A stretch of 64,000 bases of DNA, taken from NCBI GenBank assembly GCA_948567375.1, contig OX419760.1:41974001-42038000 (forward strand), in the 5' to 3' direction. Of this stretch, positions 50,899 to 61,544 are shown in pieces. The DNA comes from Lunularia cruciata (taxonomy: Eukaryota > Streptophyta > Marchantiopsida > Lunulariales > Lunulariaceae). A model generated the notes under the pieces. That model made no database searches. It saw only the letters and a list, made by a program, of their open reading frames with translations, and was not told the origin of the DNA. The first letter of the stretch is position 1; every line of letters starts with the position of its first letter. Position numbers and translations under genes: made by a program.

Positions 50899-51663
50899 AT
50901 GGCAAGAGTCTTAGAACGAGCACTAGCTTCCGGAGGGAAGATGGACACTGAAACCTTTCTGCAGCATGGTGCAGATGTCTTTCAACCTGAACTCGAGAAA
51001 GCAGGCCTCGCAGGCAGTATCAGGAGCGAGACTGGAATTCGGAGAACTCAAGAGGATTCTCAGAATACTGTGAAGAATGTACAGAATACGGAGGACGCCG
51101 ATATCGCAATGTCAGAATCCGCCGAAGTCAATGTCACACTGTCTGAATTACGAGGGGTTGTCGATCAGTTACGAGGCCAGGTCCTCGTGAGGGTTGAAAC
51201 GTCTCCTTCTCTTGAGGTACTCCCAGAAAGCAAAGGCTCGCATGAAGAGTGTGTTGTAGTGAACAACATCCCGAGGTATCCAGAGACACCTGGAGGTTCG
51301 GCACTTGAAGCGCACGTTGTTGACGAAAAGTTGAGAATGGAGATCCTCAACTTCAAGGCCAAGTATAAATGGCCTGAACCTTACTCCGATGGCAGGTCCT
51401 TGAACCGCAAATCCACACCCGAGCCCAAGGTTAACTACACAAGGAAGATGCCTTACTCCAGACCCGGACTTGTTCCATGTGAAGAGGGGTTCGACCCGAG
51501 GATCGAGGCAAAGAGGAAATTGGTGTCGCTCATTAAGAGGGCAAGGCATCGGAATTGGTACCTGAAGAAGCATAATCGGAACGTGCCCGTGGATACATCA
51601 TCGCTTGTTATGATGATGACAGATCTTACACCATACAAGTCCAAGGAGACGATGGAATCATGA
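50899..51663 (+). CDS. unrecognised 254 aa protein
   Basis: A single open frame starts at the ATG at 50899 (the frame extends 12 codons upstream without an ATG) and ends with TGA at 51661. I do not recognise a family. The N-terminal third is acidic and polar with Gln/Asn and Ser/Thr. The C-terminal half, from about residue 155, is basic and aromatic: FKAKYKWPEPY, KVNYTRKMPYSRPG, then RIEAKRKLVSLIKRARHRNW. That basic region might bind nucleic acid or a nuclear partner, but this is inference. No membrane segment or clear signal peptide is present. Base composition is clearly higher in GC than the flanks, and the frame is long and uninterrupted, which supports a real gene. A further 5' exon is possible. 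Confidence 0.6.
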   Translation: MARVLERALASGGKMDTETFLQHGADVFQPELEKAGLAGSIRSETGIRRTQEDSQNTVKNVQNTEDADIAMSESAEVNVTLSELRGVVDQLRGQVLVRVETSPSLEVLPESKGSHEECVVVNNIPRYPETPGGSALEAHVVDEKLRMEILNFKAKYKWPEPYSDGRSLNRKSTPEPKVNYTRKMPYSRPGLVPCEEGFDPRIEAKRKLVSLIKRARHRNWYLKKHNRNVPVDTSSLVMMMTDLTPYKSKETMES

Positions 51664-51664
51664 T

Positions 51665-51830
51665 GTTGTAGCTTTAACACTCTCGGAGGTCGAATATGCA
51701 TATGTTCTACATATAGTTTTCCTTCGTTACTTTACTTACATAATATTGTAGCTCTAAGACTCCCGGAGATCGAAGATGTATGTGTTTTATATAAAGTTTT
51801 AACTTTTGGTTTACCTATGACTTACGAATA
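51665..51830 (+). repeat. 80 bp tandem duplication in 3' flank
   Basis: Two imperfect units share TTGTAGCT(T/C)TAA, AC(T/T)C(T/C)CGGAG(G/A)TCGAA and TATAAAGTTTT-like words, starting a few bases after the stop codon of the gene at 50899. The 3' UTR therefore seems to be duplicated in part. Confidence 0.7.
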
Positions 51831-53198
51831 TAAACTATTACATGTCTAATGCTTATACTATAAAATCCTTTTCTTAACCTTTCCAAAGACTTGACAGCTA
51901 CATCAATTTGTGAATGACAGACATGGGCCATTGACTCCAGAGTTTTATTCAGTTCACCACCTCCAGTGACTGACAGCGATTCGGAGTTCTTTGGTGTATG
52001 AATTCATCAATTCTTAGTTATGAAGACACTCACGGCTTCTGACTGTTCATCTCGTGGTGATGTTGAATATCTTCGATTACTGTTGGGTCTGTCATCCGTG
52101 GGTGTGATCCCCTTTCTGTGAACGGGTTCTGCATCCCAATGGTAATATACCTTAGAACATGTATCTTGTATGAATGTTCATCCTACCAAACGGCACTTGT
52201 CCTCGTATGGAATAAGCTTGTATGTACAGGAATGAGTGGCGTGCGGGTCGCAACTCGTTACGTCCAAAAACCAAAACCAAAGAGTGCAGGCGCACCCACT
52301 ACTCACAGTGCAAGGGAGCACTTCCGCCTGTCCGTGCATCGTTAAGTGAGCATCACACACGGAATGTTTTAGATCTAATATGAAGCTCGCGGCTCAACCT
52401 TCTCATCATTGTACGAAGTAGGAGTGAACAAACATGTTGAGGATATCTGAATAGGATGCCGTGCAGATAGATATATTCATGAAAGATATGTTTCCCATGA
52501 CACTCGTTCATTCTCCTGCCGCATTGCGTCTTCTCTTCTTTCGCTACAATTGAATCCATGTTTATATTGCGCACAATGACAATTCTCTGGGGATTGGCGG
52601 TGTGGATTCTTTACTACGAAGGTATGGCACTGTTATCCTTCTGCATGTGCAGCTGTACAGTTGTTGTACTAATCAGATTAAGTGGTTCCCTTTGAAGATC
52701 AGCTCCAACCACAGTACATTAAACAAATGGATGAAAATTACGTTACATCCGCGTCTCGAAGAATCCAAGACGATACACTTCCACTACAACTCGGAAACTC
52801 GATACCCCGTGATGAACGAGACTGCATTAATTGGAAACTTGCGAGCTTCGTACTGTAGCCAGAGAAGCTCTCAAATTCTGGAGAGGGTTGTAGACTCAAG
52901 CTCGCCGGAGAGGATGATGCTAGTCTTGATAGCAGCAGCGGTGGTTCTTGTCTTCTCTGAAGAATTGTAGGTGGATAGATGAGCACGAGTGAAGCAATTT
53001 TCTATTCATCAGCTTGGGAAGTCCAGTATCAAACTCGAAAGCCCAGTCTCGGCGAGAAGATTAGAAGCTTCTTTCATATATATTCCATCTTCACCATAAG
53101 GAGACATCTTGTAAATTCGTTCTAGGTTTGCCAGGGAGCTCGTTCTAGTTTAACTCGGGCTTCTTAAAGGCTTTCTATATGTTCCGAGGACGTAGAGG
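51831..53198. other. intergenic DNA, no supported gene
   Basis: A plus-strand open stretch at about 52692-52853 looks coding (it includes MDENYVTSASRRIQDD and DERDCINW) and is preceded by CAG. No start, partner exon or family could be found. The other frames are weaker. Confidence 0.35.
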
Positions 53199-53775
53199 AT
53201 GGCAGCAACAGAAAGTATTGAGTTGCTCCATCAATCGGGACTCGTTACGTTTCTGCGGGAAGCTTGGGTGTGGCAAACGCAGGACATACGCAGGAAATTT
53301 GTGTCAAGGTAGGATCGCCAAAGAAGGAAAACATGTGTAGCTGGCCTTATTAGCAATTTTGATCTTTTGGGTCTTCAGTTGAGCAACTTGCGTGTTAGTC
53401 AAGTGCAGTACTGGCGTTTCATCTAATACATTGTTGTCTCAGGTCGTCTGCCAAGTGGGTGGTCTCGAGTCACATATCCTGAAATACGTTCTCTCATTTC
53501 TAAGTAAAACTATATGGACGACGGAGCCAACCGCTCTCGATATCGAACGCCAGTTACTTCATCTGGTTCTCAATCCAAAACTTGGCCAACAATTCTCTTG
53601 GTTTGGATTGGATAGGAGTACACCACCATAAGTTCTATCAGCGAACTTAGCCGTTTTCAGGATGATTCTTCCACCCAATTTACTGCTGCGGCTGCAGGAG
53701 CGTTGCTGTGCTTCCTCTACCTGCGTTCTGCAGACATGGCTAAGGGCTGCGTTTCGGCACAAGAGGGAGGGATAA
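53199..53775 (+). CDS. possible small two-exon gene, unknown
   Basis: An ATG at 53199 opens MAATESIELLHQSGLVTFLR and runs to a good donor (TCAAG|GTAGGA, exon end 53308). A TTTTCAG acceptor before 53661 restores the frame (AG|G), and the second exon reads MILPPNLLLRLQERC... to TAA at 53773, giving 74 aa. The splice phases agree, but the product is short, belongs to no family I know, and other acceptors are possible. It should be treated as a candidate only. Confidence 0.25.
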
Positions 53776-54337
53776 CTGAATGCCTATCCTCCGGAAAGGA
53801 CAGTAGTAGTCCAGGTAGAGGGGTTCCAAACTGAACTAAAGAATGGAGTATTTCGCTTGACTAAATAACTACAAGAATAGGCACAAGAATGTGGTCGAGA
53901 AGTAGAACCTAGACGAATTAATAATAGATAACCTAAATACTTTGCTTGAGAAAATAGATAACCTAGGAATAAGCTTAATAAGTACAAGCGATGAGATTTT
54001 GATTGGATCGACTCAAGAATGTGTTTAACGAGTGTAAGTAAAGGGATCCTGATGTCCACACAATAATAGATAGTCTAGACACTTTGCATGAGCTAACATA
54101 GAAATACATGATATTGAGATTTTGATTAATAGACACACGAATATGTTTAACAGTGTAAGAGTAAAAATAGGTAACTGCAAAAATAGATTACCTAGAAATA
54201 AGTCTAAGAGTAAAAATAGATAACTAGAAATACGTACAGGAGATGGAGATGATTTTATTAATAGACAGAAGAATGTGTTTAACAGTGTAAGAGATCCAGA
54301 TCTTGATTTCCGCACGAAAATAGATAACGGTAGAAAA

Positions 54338-54381
54338 GGGCGACCGCGTAGAAAACACGAAGACCCCATCAAGCCGTACAA
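54338..54381 (-). mobile_element. R1 terminal fragment inside tandem array
   Basis: GGGCGACCGCGTAGAAAACA and GACCCCATCAAGCCGTACAA remain, with the central GGATGGGA lost. AAAATAGAT words flank it on both sides, as expected in this array. Confidence 0.65.
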
Positions 54382-54564
54382 CAAAATAGATCAACGTATA
54401 CTTTGCATTAGTAAAATTAGATAACCTAAAATATGTACACGAGATTGAGATTTTGATTAATAGACACGAGAATGTATGTACCATGGTAAATGTAAGAGTT
54501 AAGATAGAGAACCGTAAAATTAGATAACATAGAAATAAGTACTAGACACTAGAATAGGGTAGTT

Positions 54565-55285
54565 TCAGATAGCCGTTTTATGAGTATCCGTAGAATTCCC
54601 GGAAAAATAGATTTAGGGAAGTCTCAAAAAACAGTAAGGGTTGCTCGGCGGGAGTACCTGAATTTTAAGGCATATAAAATTTATCCATAGATATGTAAAA
54701 TCTATAGCCATAGCTATTTAAAATTGTATGGTCCCTTTTATCGTGACCCATAAAATTTTTATCGGGGTAAAATTTGTAGAATCATAGAGAAAAACTCGAT
54801 CCCAAAGTTCTGCACATAATAGGGGGTTGGTTTCAAAAATCCCTTTTCAACTTCCGTAAATTATTTTACGGGAAGTCAGACTCTAATCCTGTAAATTATT
54901 ACGGGGTGTATTGAAGAGAATTTATTAATTTATCGAGGAATGCTCCCATTCCCTTTAGAAATGTTCTGGTAATTGAAATCGTGCACTATAAATATTTACG
55001 GATAGGGTGTTCCATCCACATTATCTGACGAAAATATGACCCGCAAAAGTGACCCGAAAAGAAACCATCTCAAACCCTAAAATTTTACGGCGGTTTCACG
55101 AATGTTCCTGATGTAGTTTACGGGACCCATAGACAAAATGATGGGAACCTTACTGGGAATGCACACTTCCCGTCAAATTCATTTTTGAGACCCCATATTA
55201 AGTTCTTCCAACCGTCAAAAATGTAACGGAGGTGTTTTTGAATGGGTAATATAATTTTACGGGTACCCATAAAAATCAATGAAAA
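54565..55285. mobile_element. inverted-repeat element with TTTTACGGG motifs
   Basis: The left end carries GTTTTATGAGTATCCGTAGAAT. The right end, reverse complemented, reads ATTTTTATGGGTACCCGTAAAA, a similar sequence. Inside, (C)CGTAAA/TTTACGG(G) palindromic words recur at least five times (near 54852, 54888, 55075, 55111 and 55250). Related words (TTTATGGGTACCCATAAGAT) recur near 59395. It is probably a non-autonomous terminal-inverted-repeat element. Confidence 0.5.
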
Positions 55286-55690
55286 CTTGCATGTGAATTG
55301 TCTAACATTATAAGAAAAAAATGAAAATAGATAACCATAACAATAACTACAAGAGGTGAGATTTCTTTTATAAATAGACACAAGAAGATTTTGTTTAAAT
55401 GTGTAACAGATGAGCTCTTGATATCCGCACATTAATTAATCTAGACATCTTGCTTGAGTAAAGATAAATAATCTAGAAATAAGTACATGAGATTGAGATT
55501 TTGATTAATTTTGATTTTAACACAAGAATATGTATAATAGTGTAAGAGACGAGATCTTGATGTCCACAAAAACAAATAACCTAGACACTTTGCATAAGTA
55601 AAACTAGATCATTTAGAAATACGCAAAGGAGATTTGACAATGTAAGAGATGAGATCTTGATATAAAAATTAGATAACGTATTCACTTTCA

Positions 55691-57169
55691 TTTTACGTGA
55701 GTGATAGGATTAGCTGTAAGCCATCTATCCTTATTCAACTCAATTTATCTTACCGTATCCTTGTATTAAAGGAACCACATATATTTATAAATATATAAAT
55801 ATATGTATATATTTATTTATTTATAATTCTTATATTTAGAAGGTATATCACATTTAAAAATATACCTTATCTTATCCTAATTCTTATAGAAAATAACGAT
55901 ATGATATTTACAACACCAAGTCTAATTTTTATTTAGAGTGACTAGATAATATTTACAATACAGATTTGTAAACTTCAATCTCATTGGATCTCAAAGAAAA
56001 TTCAAACTTCTTTGATTTGCAAAAGGAGGAAAATTATCTATAATGTGAGAAAGTGAATATTCTAAATTTTTTACCATAGATACTAAAATCTAAATTTATA
56101 AAGAAGTTTGGTGAAGATATCTACCAATTATTTAATTATTGCAACATCAAAAAGATCAATATGATTGTCAAGTACCATCTTACAAATCAAAATTTTATTG
56201 TAACTTAATGCGCTTTGTACAAGCATGAAGTATCGGATTTCTTGCTATTTTGATGCTACTCAATTATCACACCAAATTATTCTCATACCTAGTTCACATA
56301 GTTCTCTTGGTCAAAACTCTACACTCAAACTTATTGATGATAGAGCTACAATCGGTAATTCTTATTGCTCCTAGTATTATATATATACCCAATTCAAATT
56401 AAAGAAACTCGTCCTTCTAATAATGATTCGTTGCTCTTAGATTTTTCATATAAAAGTGATACTACAATTTTTTCATTATCCATTGGAATCTCTTGTAAAA
56501 ATAATCATAACATATAATATGAGTCTTTGTAAAAGTATAATTATAATTTTCATTACTACATTCTAGACCTTGAGGTTTCAGATAGTCATCTTTTTTTCTC
56601 ATACCACACTTGTAGAGCTTATTTGAGGCAGGGCCTTTTGTAAGCTTTTACAACTTTGTAATCTTTTACCTTTGTTTTAGAGAGCTTTTGTAAGCTTTTA
56701 CAACTTTGGTTTTCTCCTTCTACAAAAAATCCTTTAGGCTACTTTATATGAAATTCCTTGTGAAGATTATCATTGAGAAAAGATTTTTTTGACATACAAG
56801 TGATAGAGTTTCTATAAATTGGTTGCAACAAGAAAATCAAAGTTAGTAAGGTACTCCAATTCACAATTGGTGCAAAGCTCTATTACAAGTTGATGACTTT
56901 TCTTTGCTTAAATCCTTGAGCCACTAGTATGACTTTGTGCATAATGGATTGATTATTAATACCTTCTTTTGATTGAAAAACTATTTTTATTGCAATACAT
57001 ATTGTACATAAGAGAAGGTCAACACGTTACTATGTCTTGTTATTATATATTAAGCTCATATTTTAATTCATTACTACTCTTTGTACTTGATTCAAGTCAA
57101 TTTCTGCAAAAGAGATGTACTCCTTCTTTACCAAGTTCATTGTGGTGACTAAGTATCAATGTACGTATA
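55691..57169. other. AT-rich DNA, no gene
   Basis: Very AT-rich with TATATATTTATTT-type simple sequence near 55790-55830. No coding frame or site is supported. A short GAGCTTTTGTAAGCTTTTAC duplication lies near 56640-56705. Confidence 0.5.
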
Positions 57170-57345
57170 GCATAATTGGTAATAATAATGTTTTTCCCTC
57201 AAGGATAGGGCTGGAATTGACTAAAGATGAAGATAAAATGTCACAATGTCACAAGTTGTCTATTCTTGCCTATTTAACCTCTTGGGCAGAAACCACTCCT
57301 ATAAGAGTGTAGAGTCACCATCTCTAGTGCATCATGAGAAAAGAA
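57170..57345 (-). repeat. right-end inverted copy of the left-end repeat
   Basis: Read on the minus strand it carries the order seen at 2035-2220 and 7990-8175: a GTGACTCTACACTCTT segment, TTCTGCCCAAGAGGTTAAATA, and ATCCTTGAGGGAAAAACATT. It therefore faces the opposite way to the three left-end copies. Confidence 0.55.
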
Positions 57346-58985
57346 AATCACCAATAATCATACTCATGATAGATTTAATCCAAAGGATTACTAATAGTGA
57401 TGGTTCATTTGTAACAAAGGTCACTTCAGCTTGGAATTTCTGTACCTTCTGTGTTGCTTGGCCAAATTCTTGATAGTTATCATTGAAGCAGTCATGAGTA
57501 CTACAATTTGCACTCACATCAAAAAGTTCAAGTTGTACAAAATTGATAGTATTAAGATGTCTCACAAATAGTGTCTTAGAATGCGCAAACTAAGAGAGGG
57601 AGTAAGATCTTCCAAGTATCCAATCACTTTGACAACTATGATTGTAATATAGCTTTCCACCCTTCCCAAAAGACACAACATCACAAGAGTCTTGAATGAC
57701 CACACTGTTGAAACTTATAGGTTGGTGTTACTATATGATACTCTAGGTGAGTGGCAACCTATCTTTGTATTGTTCTTGACCTCTATAGAAAGTCTCTTCA
57801 TTGGTAGCACCAAAGCTAGTTTGCTCAGATGCTAGAGTGGTAGTGTTGGCACTCATAGTCAATTTGGTAGTTGCTCATGGACTACTTGATGGCAGCCAGA
57901 TTTCATGTTAGGGCTACTTATCACATGGTGAGACCCACCATCACTTGGACCATCTGCATTGTCAAATGTGTTGTTAGTAGTGCCATTAGGGTTGTAGACC
58001 TAGGTCGAGCAGAGGGGTATAATTTTGAAGTGCAGCTCCAAAGAACTCACTTCTCTAATGTTGAGCTTTTGAGTTCCTAACTATGGTGGATAGAGGCCGG
58101 TGAGCATCACTTGGAGTCTCTTAGTTAGAGTGGGTGTGGTTTGATTGTAAATATTGCATGATTTTTGGCATATTATTAAGTGGAGTATTGAGTTCAGATC
58201 CAATTTGAGTGTGATAAGAGTGAATTGATTACATGAAAGAAGTGAGAATTAGAAGGAAATTGGGTGCAAGAATTGAGGGCATTGGTGATATCTCCAAGCA
58301 TGGTGGATCATTTGTAAATCCATTGTGGTCCTAGATTTTCTTGAGAGTGATCATATGAGGAAGCCATATTTGAGTTGATGTAGATTTGTTAGTGGAGCAA
58401 ATAGTATGCAGAAGCAATGCCTAAATTTCTTAAAATTAAGGTTAATTTTGAGTCAATGGATTTCAATTTGAGTGCAAGAAAGTGAAATTAGAGGCCTTGT
58501 GTTGCAAATTGGACTTGAGAAGTGTATTTGGAGGCGGATTTGGAAATATATCTCCTTGAATAGGGATTTAGAGATCCCTCTGTTCTCAATTTGGCTCAAG
58601 TTGATAGTAAGTGGAGTATTTGGAAATAAGCTTATTGTACAAAAGGTGCATGAAATTAGCAAAGATTGTCCAAATTAGGAGATCAAGTTGGTAGAGGCCA
58701 TCTAGAGGTGGAGGTTGCTCAAGTTGGGTCAAATTTGGCAAAAATTGCCCTAGCTAGTCCTCGAGTTGGTAGAGGTTAACCTGATTTTGAGAGCATTCAA
58801 AATACCAAGAAGAAAGACCTTCATTGGCTAAATTTCAACATTGAGAAGCTTCAAGGTATAGGGTTGTGAGCTAGAAAGGCTATGAAGGCATGAAAGGGCC
58901 AACAAGCTAGCTAAAGTGAGGCTAGCCAATGTAGATGAGTTTTTGGTAGTTGTTTGGCAAAAATTTTCCACCCCTTTAGATTGTG
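57346..58985. mobile_element. probable LTR sequence of right-end retroelement
   Basis: No gene is supported. The stretch lies between the repeat copy at 57170-57345 and a primer-binding-site-like word at 59302. That spacing of about 2 kb matches the left-end element in mirror orientation, so it may be a decayed LTR. Confidence 0.35.
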
Positions 58986-58989
58986 CAAA

Positions 58990-59062
58990 ATAGGGTTTGA
59001 ACCCCATATCTATGGTTCATAGATTGGCACCTTAGCCAATTGGTCGACCCTCACTTGTTGTC
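58990..59062 (-). repeat. tRNA-like sequence (tRNA pseudogene or SINE head)
   Basis: On the minus strand ATTGGCTAAGGTGCC resembles the D-arm and A box of a tRNA, ATCTATGAACCATAGAT forms an anticodon-arm-like stem, and GGGGTTCAAACCC resembles the T arm and B box. The acceptor stem does not pair, so it is not a functional tRNA. It may be a SINE head or tRNA fossil. Confidence 0.45.
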
Positions 59063-59301
59063 TTAGTGATTGGTTGACTGATAAATATACTCATTAACTT
59101 TGGCAAGAAGAAGAATTTGATTCCATTCTTAGTGATCTTGGTAGGTTAGGAGTAGAAAATATTCATATTATGTCAAATGCCAAATAATGGTAGTCAATCC
59201 GGTATTTATTTATGAGATGGATGGTTTTTGTTTAGATTTCTTGTGATTGGACCCTCTTTATTTTCTACTTCCTATTTTTGTACTATGTTTGTGTAAGGTG
59301 C

Positions 59302-59320
59302 TTTGATATTAGAGCATTGG
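59302..59320 (+). other. tRNA-Met primer-binding-site remnant (right end)
   Basis: TGATATTAGAGC matches TGGTATCAGAGC at 10 of 12 positions and is followed by ATTGGTGCTCT, a usual continuation in plant LTR retrotransposons. It mirrors the word at 5984-5996 on the other strand. Confidence 0.4.
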
Positions 59321-59384
59321 TGCTCTAGTATGCTCTCGATGACAAGGCTAAAGTGGTGACAATAAATAGTAAGCGGTTTCAAAT

Positions 59385-59500
59385 ATAACATTTATGGGTA
59401 CCCATAAGATTCCATAAAAATTTTATGGGTAATTTGTATAACATGTATCAGTAGTAAAACCTGAGATCAAAAACTGCTTTATAAGTACCCATAACAATAC
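59385..59500. mobile_element. small inverted-repeat element
   Basis: TTTATGGGTACCCATAAGAT at the left and CTTTATAAGTACCCATAAC at the right are inverted relatives. Both resemble the ends of the 54.6-55.3 kb element. Confidence 0.4.
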
Positions 59501-60363
59501 ACATGAAATTTATACAAGGACTTGAAATCATGACATGTAGAGTTATATGAGGAGTGTATGTGGTTCATGCAACTATCCATTAATATTAATTCACATTGTT
59601 GCCTGATTTTGAATTCATCTTGCGGCCTGATTTTGAATTTAATTATCACTAATGACATTCATTAAGAAGAGAGCTAAAGCTAATCCAACTTGTGAACCTA
59701 TTATCACCACCACACTTGCTCTGGTTCAAAACATGTATCCTTTCTTGTATTCCCTTGCAAGATCCCCTTGCTCTTTGATCCTCTTCTTGATAGACCGTGT
59801 ATTCCCTTGCAAGCTCCACCATTCTAATGTTTCTTGCAAGTTCTCCTTGCTCTTTGCTCTTCTTATCAATCTACCCTTGATTGACCTTATGGAGGCAATG
59901 TGAATGCAAATTTGGCAATGGAATCCAAGCTCCTTCTTACCCTTGCTCTTTACTCCTCTTCTTGATACTGCAATGTGTGAGTGAAAGTGCAATTTAGACT
60001 GTGGAACCCGAGCTCCCTTACTCCTTACTCTCCAGTTTGAAATACCTTGCAATTTGTGACTTGTATAAGTTTAATCAAAAAGCATTATTGTTGGATCCAA
60101 GCCATCAAGGATGCCTTGCACAAGCACTTGTATTATTATGCTCCAATAGATTGCAAAATTAATCCAGTTGACATTGTGGGCAGAAATTGGGAATGGCCAT
60201 TCCCAAGGAGAGGCTTGAATGGAATGATTGTAGCTTAGACGATAAAGAAGATTATATTGGAGTACTCAAAAGAAGGTGAAATTATACCTTGGAATCCTAT
60301 TATATGCAAGTTAGAGTGTAGTGTACATGAAGCAATGAGTTTGCATTCAAATATTTTTGAGGA
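59501..60363. other. repeat-derived DNA, no supported gene
   Basis: It contains repeated CTCTTCTTGATA and CCCTTGCAAG-type words, so frames here on both strands (for example 60052-59726 -) are low-complexity products. No family was recognised. Confidence 0.35.
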
Positions 60364-60620
60364 TTGGATGCTTGGGCGTTTAGACAACTTACTAGAATGG
60401 ATTTATTATCATTCCAAGCTTTAGTAAATGTTGTACAAAACCATAGAGTATTTAGAAATGCATCTAGAAGAATACAAACTCTTGTGTGGATGCAGATTGC
60501 TCTTGCTCTTGCTCTTGATAGGTTCAAACATCATGGCAACGGGGCAAGTGTAGCAAGAAGGTTAAATTTATGGGGAATCAGAGTAGGTTCTATCGTGCAT
60601 GATGATCATCCATATAGTCT
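60364..60620 (+). pseudogene. PIF/Harbinger-like transposase N-terminal remnant
   Basis: The frame contains RMDLLSFQALVNVVQNH, then a LVWMQIALALALDRFKHHGN stretch and GASVARRLNL, ending near GSIVHDD. The order of a 'sF..L' helix, an 'AL.L.R....G.GASV' helix and a 'G.R.GSIV' helix-turn-helix resembles the N-terminal part of plant and fungal Harbinger-type DDE transposases. No DDE domain follows, because the frame runs into GA-rich DNA. The family call is from memory and is a hypothesis. Confidence 0.45.
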
Positions 60621-60849
60621 AGAGAGAGAGAGAAAGTTGAGCCACCTCCATTGCTATCATTATTGAGTATCCCTGGAGAGGAGCACATGGACATTATGGA
60701 CAAGAGTGGGCCATGAGAGGAGAATAAGAGAGAGAGAGGAGCATATTAGACTAGAAGAGTACCTTTGAGTGAGAGGGAGACTAGGCTAGCTAAGCATGAA
60801 AAAATACTTGCAAAGGGAGAAGCAATTCTGGCTTGAGGAGCACATTGTG

Positions 60850-60980
<131 letters not shown>

Positions 60981-60998
60981 ACACTAGCAAAGAAGGAG

Positions 60999-61355
60999 AT
61001 GCATCTATGTATTGAGGAGAGTACTAAGAGCAAGCGATTAGTAGAGTTAGTTAGAGTTATAGAAAGAGAGAGAGAGTATGATGTGAGAGCTCAAGTGGAG
61101 AGACTCATTGAGTTGGAAGGACTCATGAGAGATAGCAGGGAGAGAGCAAAGGGAAATAGATTTCAAGAGATATGGTATATGAGAGAGTTTTCTATTATTC
61201 TGGAACTATTGGAGAAGACCATGAGGGAAGTACATGAGGTGAGTGCTCAGCTAGATACTCTTAGGGTAGCATATGAGGATGCTCACCATGAGGCTAGAGA
61301 GTTGTTAGAGGCAGATATGTTACATTATCCTTGGAGGTTTTCTCAAAGGAGGTAG
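60999..61355 (+). pseudogene. charged helical open frame, probable remnant
   Basis: 118 codons, rich in Glu, Arg and Leu (for example RLIELEGLMRDSRERAKGN), would form a coiled coil. It follows directly on the GA microsatellite and has no recognised family. It could be the 5' part of the phosphatase-like remnant that follows at 61545, but no splice model links them. Confidence 0.3.
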
Positions 61356-61544
61356 GGACTCAAACAAATCATGGTGTTGTGACCCCTATGGTATGGTAGG
61401 GGCTCAAAGAGATGCTAGTTTAGTTTATACATAGACTTAAACCTAGAGCAAGGCTTTGTTTACACATATGGGGACTTAGACCTATAGTCCATTTAGAGAT
61501 CCTACCATAAAGAGAGCCTCCATCCCCCCCCCTCCCAAGAGAAG

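Larger units (their letters stand above)
53860..55690 (+). repeat. degenerate tandem array, unit about 130-160 bp
   Basis: At least eight diverged units share the order AATAGATAACCTAGACACTT, TTGCATGAGTAAAA, TAGAAATAAGTACA(A/G)GAGAT, TGAGATTTTGATTAATAGAC, ACAAGAATGTGTTTAACAG, TGTAAGAGATGAGATCTTGA and TGTCCGCAC. The array is interrupted by a 44 bp R1 terminal fragment (54338-54381) and by a 0.7 kb inverted-repeat element (about 54565-55285). It is satellite-like rather than coding. Confidence 0.75.

Noticed and set aside
52692-52853. Coding-looking plus-strand stretch ending WKLASFVL
   Set aside because: No start codon, partner exon or family could be found. It could be an exon of an unannotated gene, but support is too thin to list as a gene.
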